Shown here one piece after another: positions 63,798 through 64,000 of a stretch of 64,000 nucleotides of DNA. This stretch comes from JANQPX01 sp965204405 (GTDB lineage Bacteria > Pseudomonadota > Alphaproteobacteria > Geminicoccales > Geminicoccaceae): assembly GCA_965204405.1 (NCBI GenBank), contig CBDBEN010000005.1, positions 2,914,001 through 2,978,000 on the forward strand, written 5' to 3'. The notes beneath the pieces are model-generated. The model had not been told where the DNA came from. It saw only the letters and a program-made list of their open reading frames with translations, and searched no databases. The position numbers and the translations under genes are program-made. Every line of letters starts with the position of its first letter. Within the stretch, counting starts at the first letter, position 1.

Positions 63798-64000
63798 TCA
63801 GCTCAGCTTGAACATTTCGGCGTGACGATAGCCGATCAGCGTGTCCATCAACTCGCTGTCCTCGCCGTCCGCCTTTTTCTGACGCTCCGCCGTCAACGTA
63901 TCGAGCGCGCCTCTGACGCCATCGCCGAACAGGCCCTCCAGATACTCGGTCGGCACGCGCGATTCAGCGGTAACGGCGCCATCCTCACCGATCTTCGGCG
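63798..64000 (-). CDS. Type II DMSO reductase family beta (Fe-S) subunit, C-terminus
   Basis: The frame enters from the right edge and ends VPTEYLEGLFGDGVRGALDT ... MDTLIGYRHAEMFKLS. This end matches the C-terminus of DdhB/EbdB/ClrB-type iron-sulfur subunits. The rest of the gene, with the [4Fe-4S] ferredoxin motifs, and the expected catalytic alpha subunit lie outside the window. Confidence 0.75.
   Translation of the reverse strand, partial: PKIGEDGAVTAESRVPTEYLEGLFGDGVRGALDTLTAERQKKADGEDSELMDTLIGYRHAEMFKLS

Overview
The window looks like an alphaproteobacterial chromosome segment (high-GC). The evidence is a Rhodobacter/Paracoccus-style taurine dehydrogenase cluster, TRAP transporters, a MocR-type TauR, and a ddhABDC-like type II DMSO reductase operon. 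No rRNA or other species-level marker is present, so genus cannot be given. The dominant theme is organosulfur and small-molecule catabolism in the left, middle and right parts, with a degenerate, IS-rich stretch between about 43.5 and 54.7 kb.

Layout. (1) 1-12.9 kb, mostly + strand: the end of a YdiF-like CoA-transferase, a complete sugar-type ABC importer (binding protein, permease, ATPase, permease), an SDR, a CaiB-type CoA-transferase, an enoyl-CoA hydratase and a TSUP anion exporter, which together read as an uptake-plus-CoA catabolic set for an unidentified substrate. A TauD/TfdA-type dioxygenase, a DUF2277 gene, a second SDR and a DUF1835 gene follow. (2) 12.9-19.9 kb, - strand: the MoxR / DUF58 / DUF4350 / DUF4129 / SpoIIM / RDD cluster. 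(3) 20.2-30.5 kb, - strand: a taurine dissimilation cluster read as tauR, tauX, tauY, xsc, a TRAP importer (tauKLM-like), a UspA protein and an orphan TauA. (4) 30.7-35.9 kb: an outer-membrane barrel, argC, and an H-NOX nitric oxide sensor followed by an HNOBA-histidine kinase. (5) 36.3-43.2 kb: a second TRAP importer, a zinc MetE-like transferase, a second xsc, and a convergent PhyH-type dioxygenase. (6) 43.4-54.7 kb: tRNA-Ser(UGA), a frameshifted acyltransferase, a DMT exporter, an HNH-like gene split by IS1595, an IS91 element with its tyrosine recombinase, an unrecognised two-gene unit, and an IS3 remnant. (7) 55-59.2 kb: a luciferase-type monooxygenase, flavin reductase, GST, hydrolase, XRE-cupin regulator and tautomerase. 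(8) 59.3-64 kb: a type II DMSO reductase operon (beta subunit cut by the window edge, TorD chaperone, heme-b gamma subunit) extended by a Mrp-like ATPase and a many-bladed propeller protein.

Most notable: the two xsc genes are the cores of a 1,981-bp inverted repeat (25006-26986 and 40502-42482) that appears base-perfect and encloses 13.5 kb. Recombination between the copies would flip that segment and exchange which upstream operon feeds each xsc. The left copy carries a 22-bp relic of the 3' end of the dioxygenase gene that is intact only beside the right copy, so the right locus is the likely donor. The right locus (TRAP, MetE-like zinc protein, Xsc, PhyH dioxygenase) is the best candidate here for an undescribed sulfonate pathway converging on sulfoacetaldehyde.
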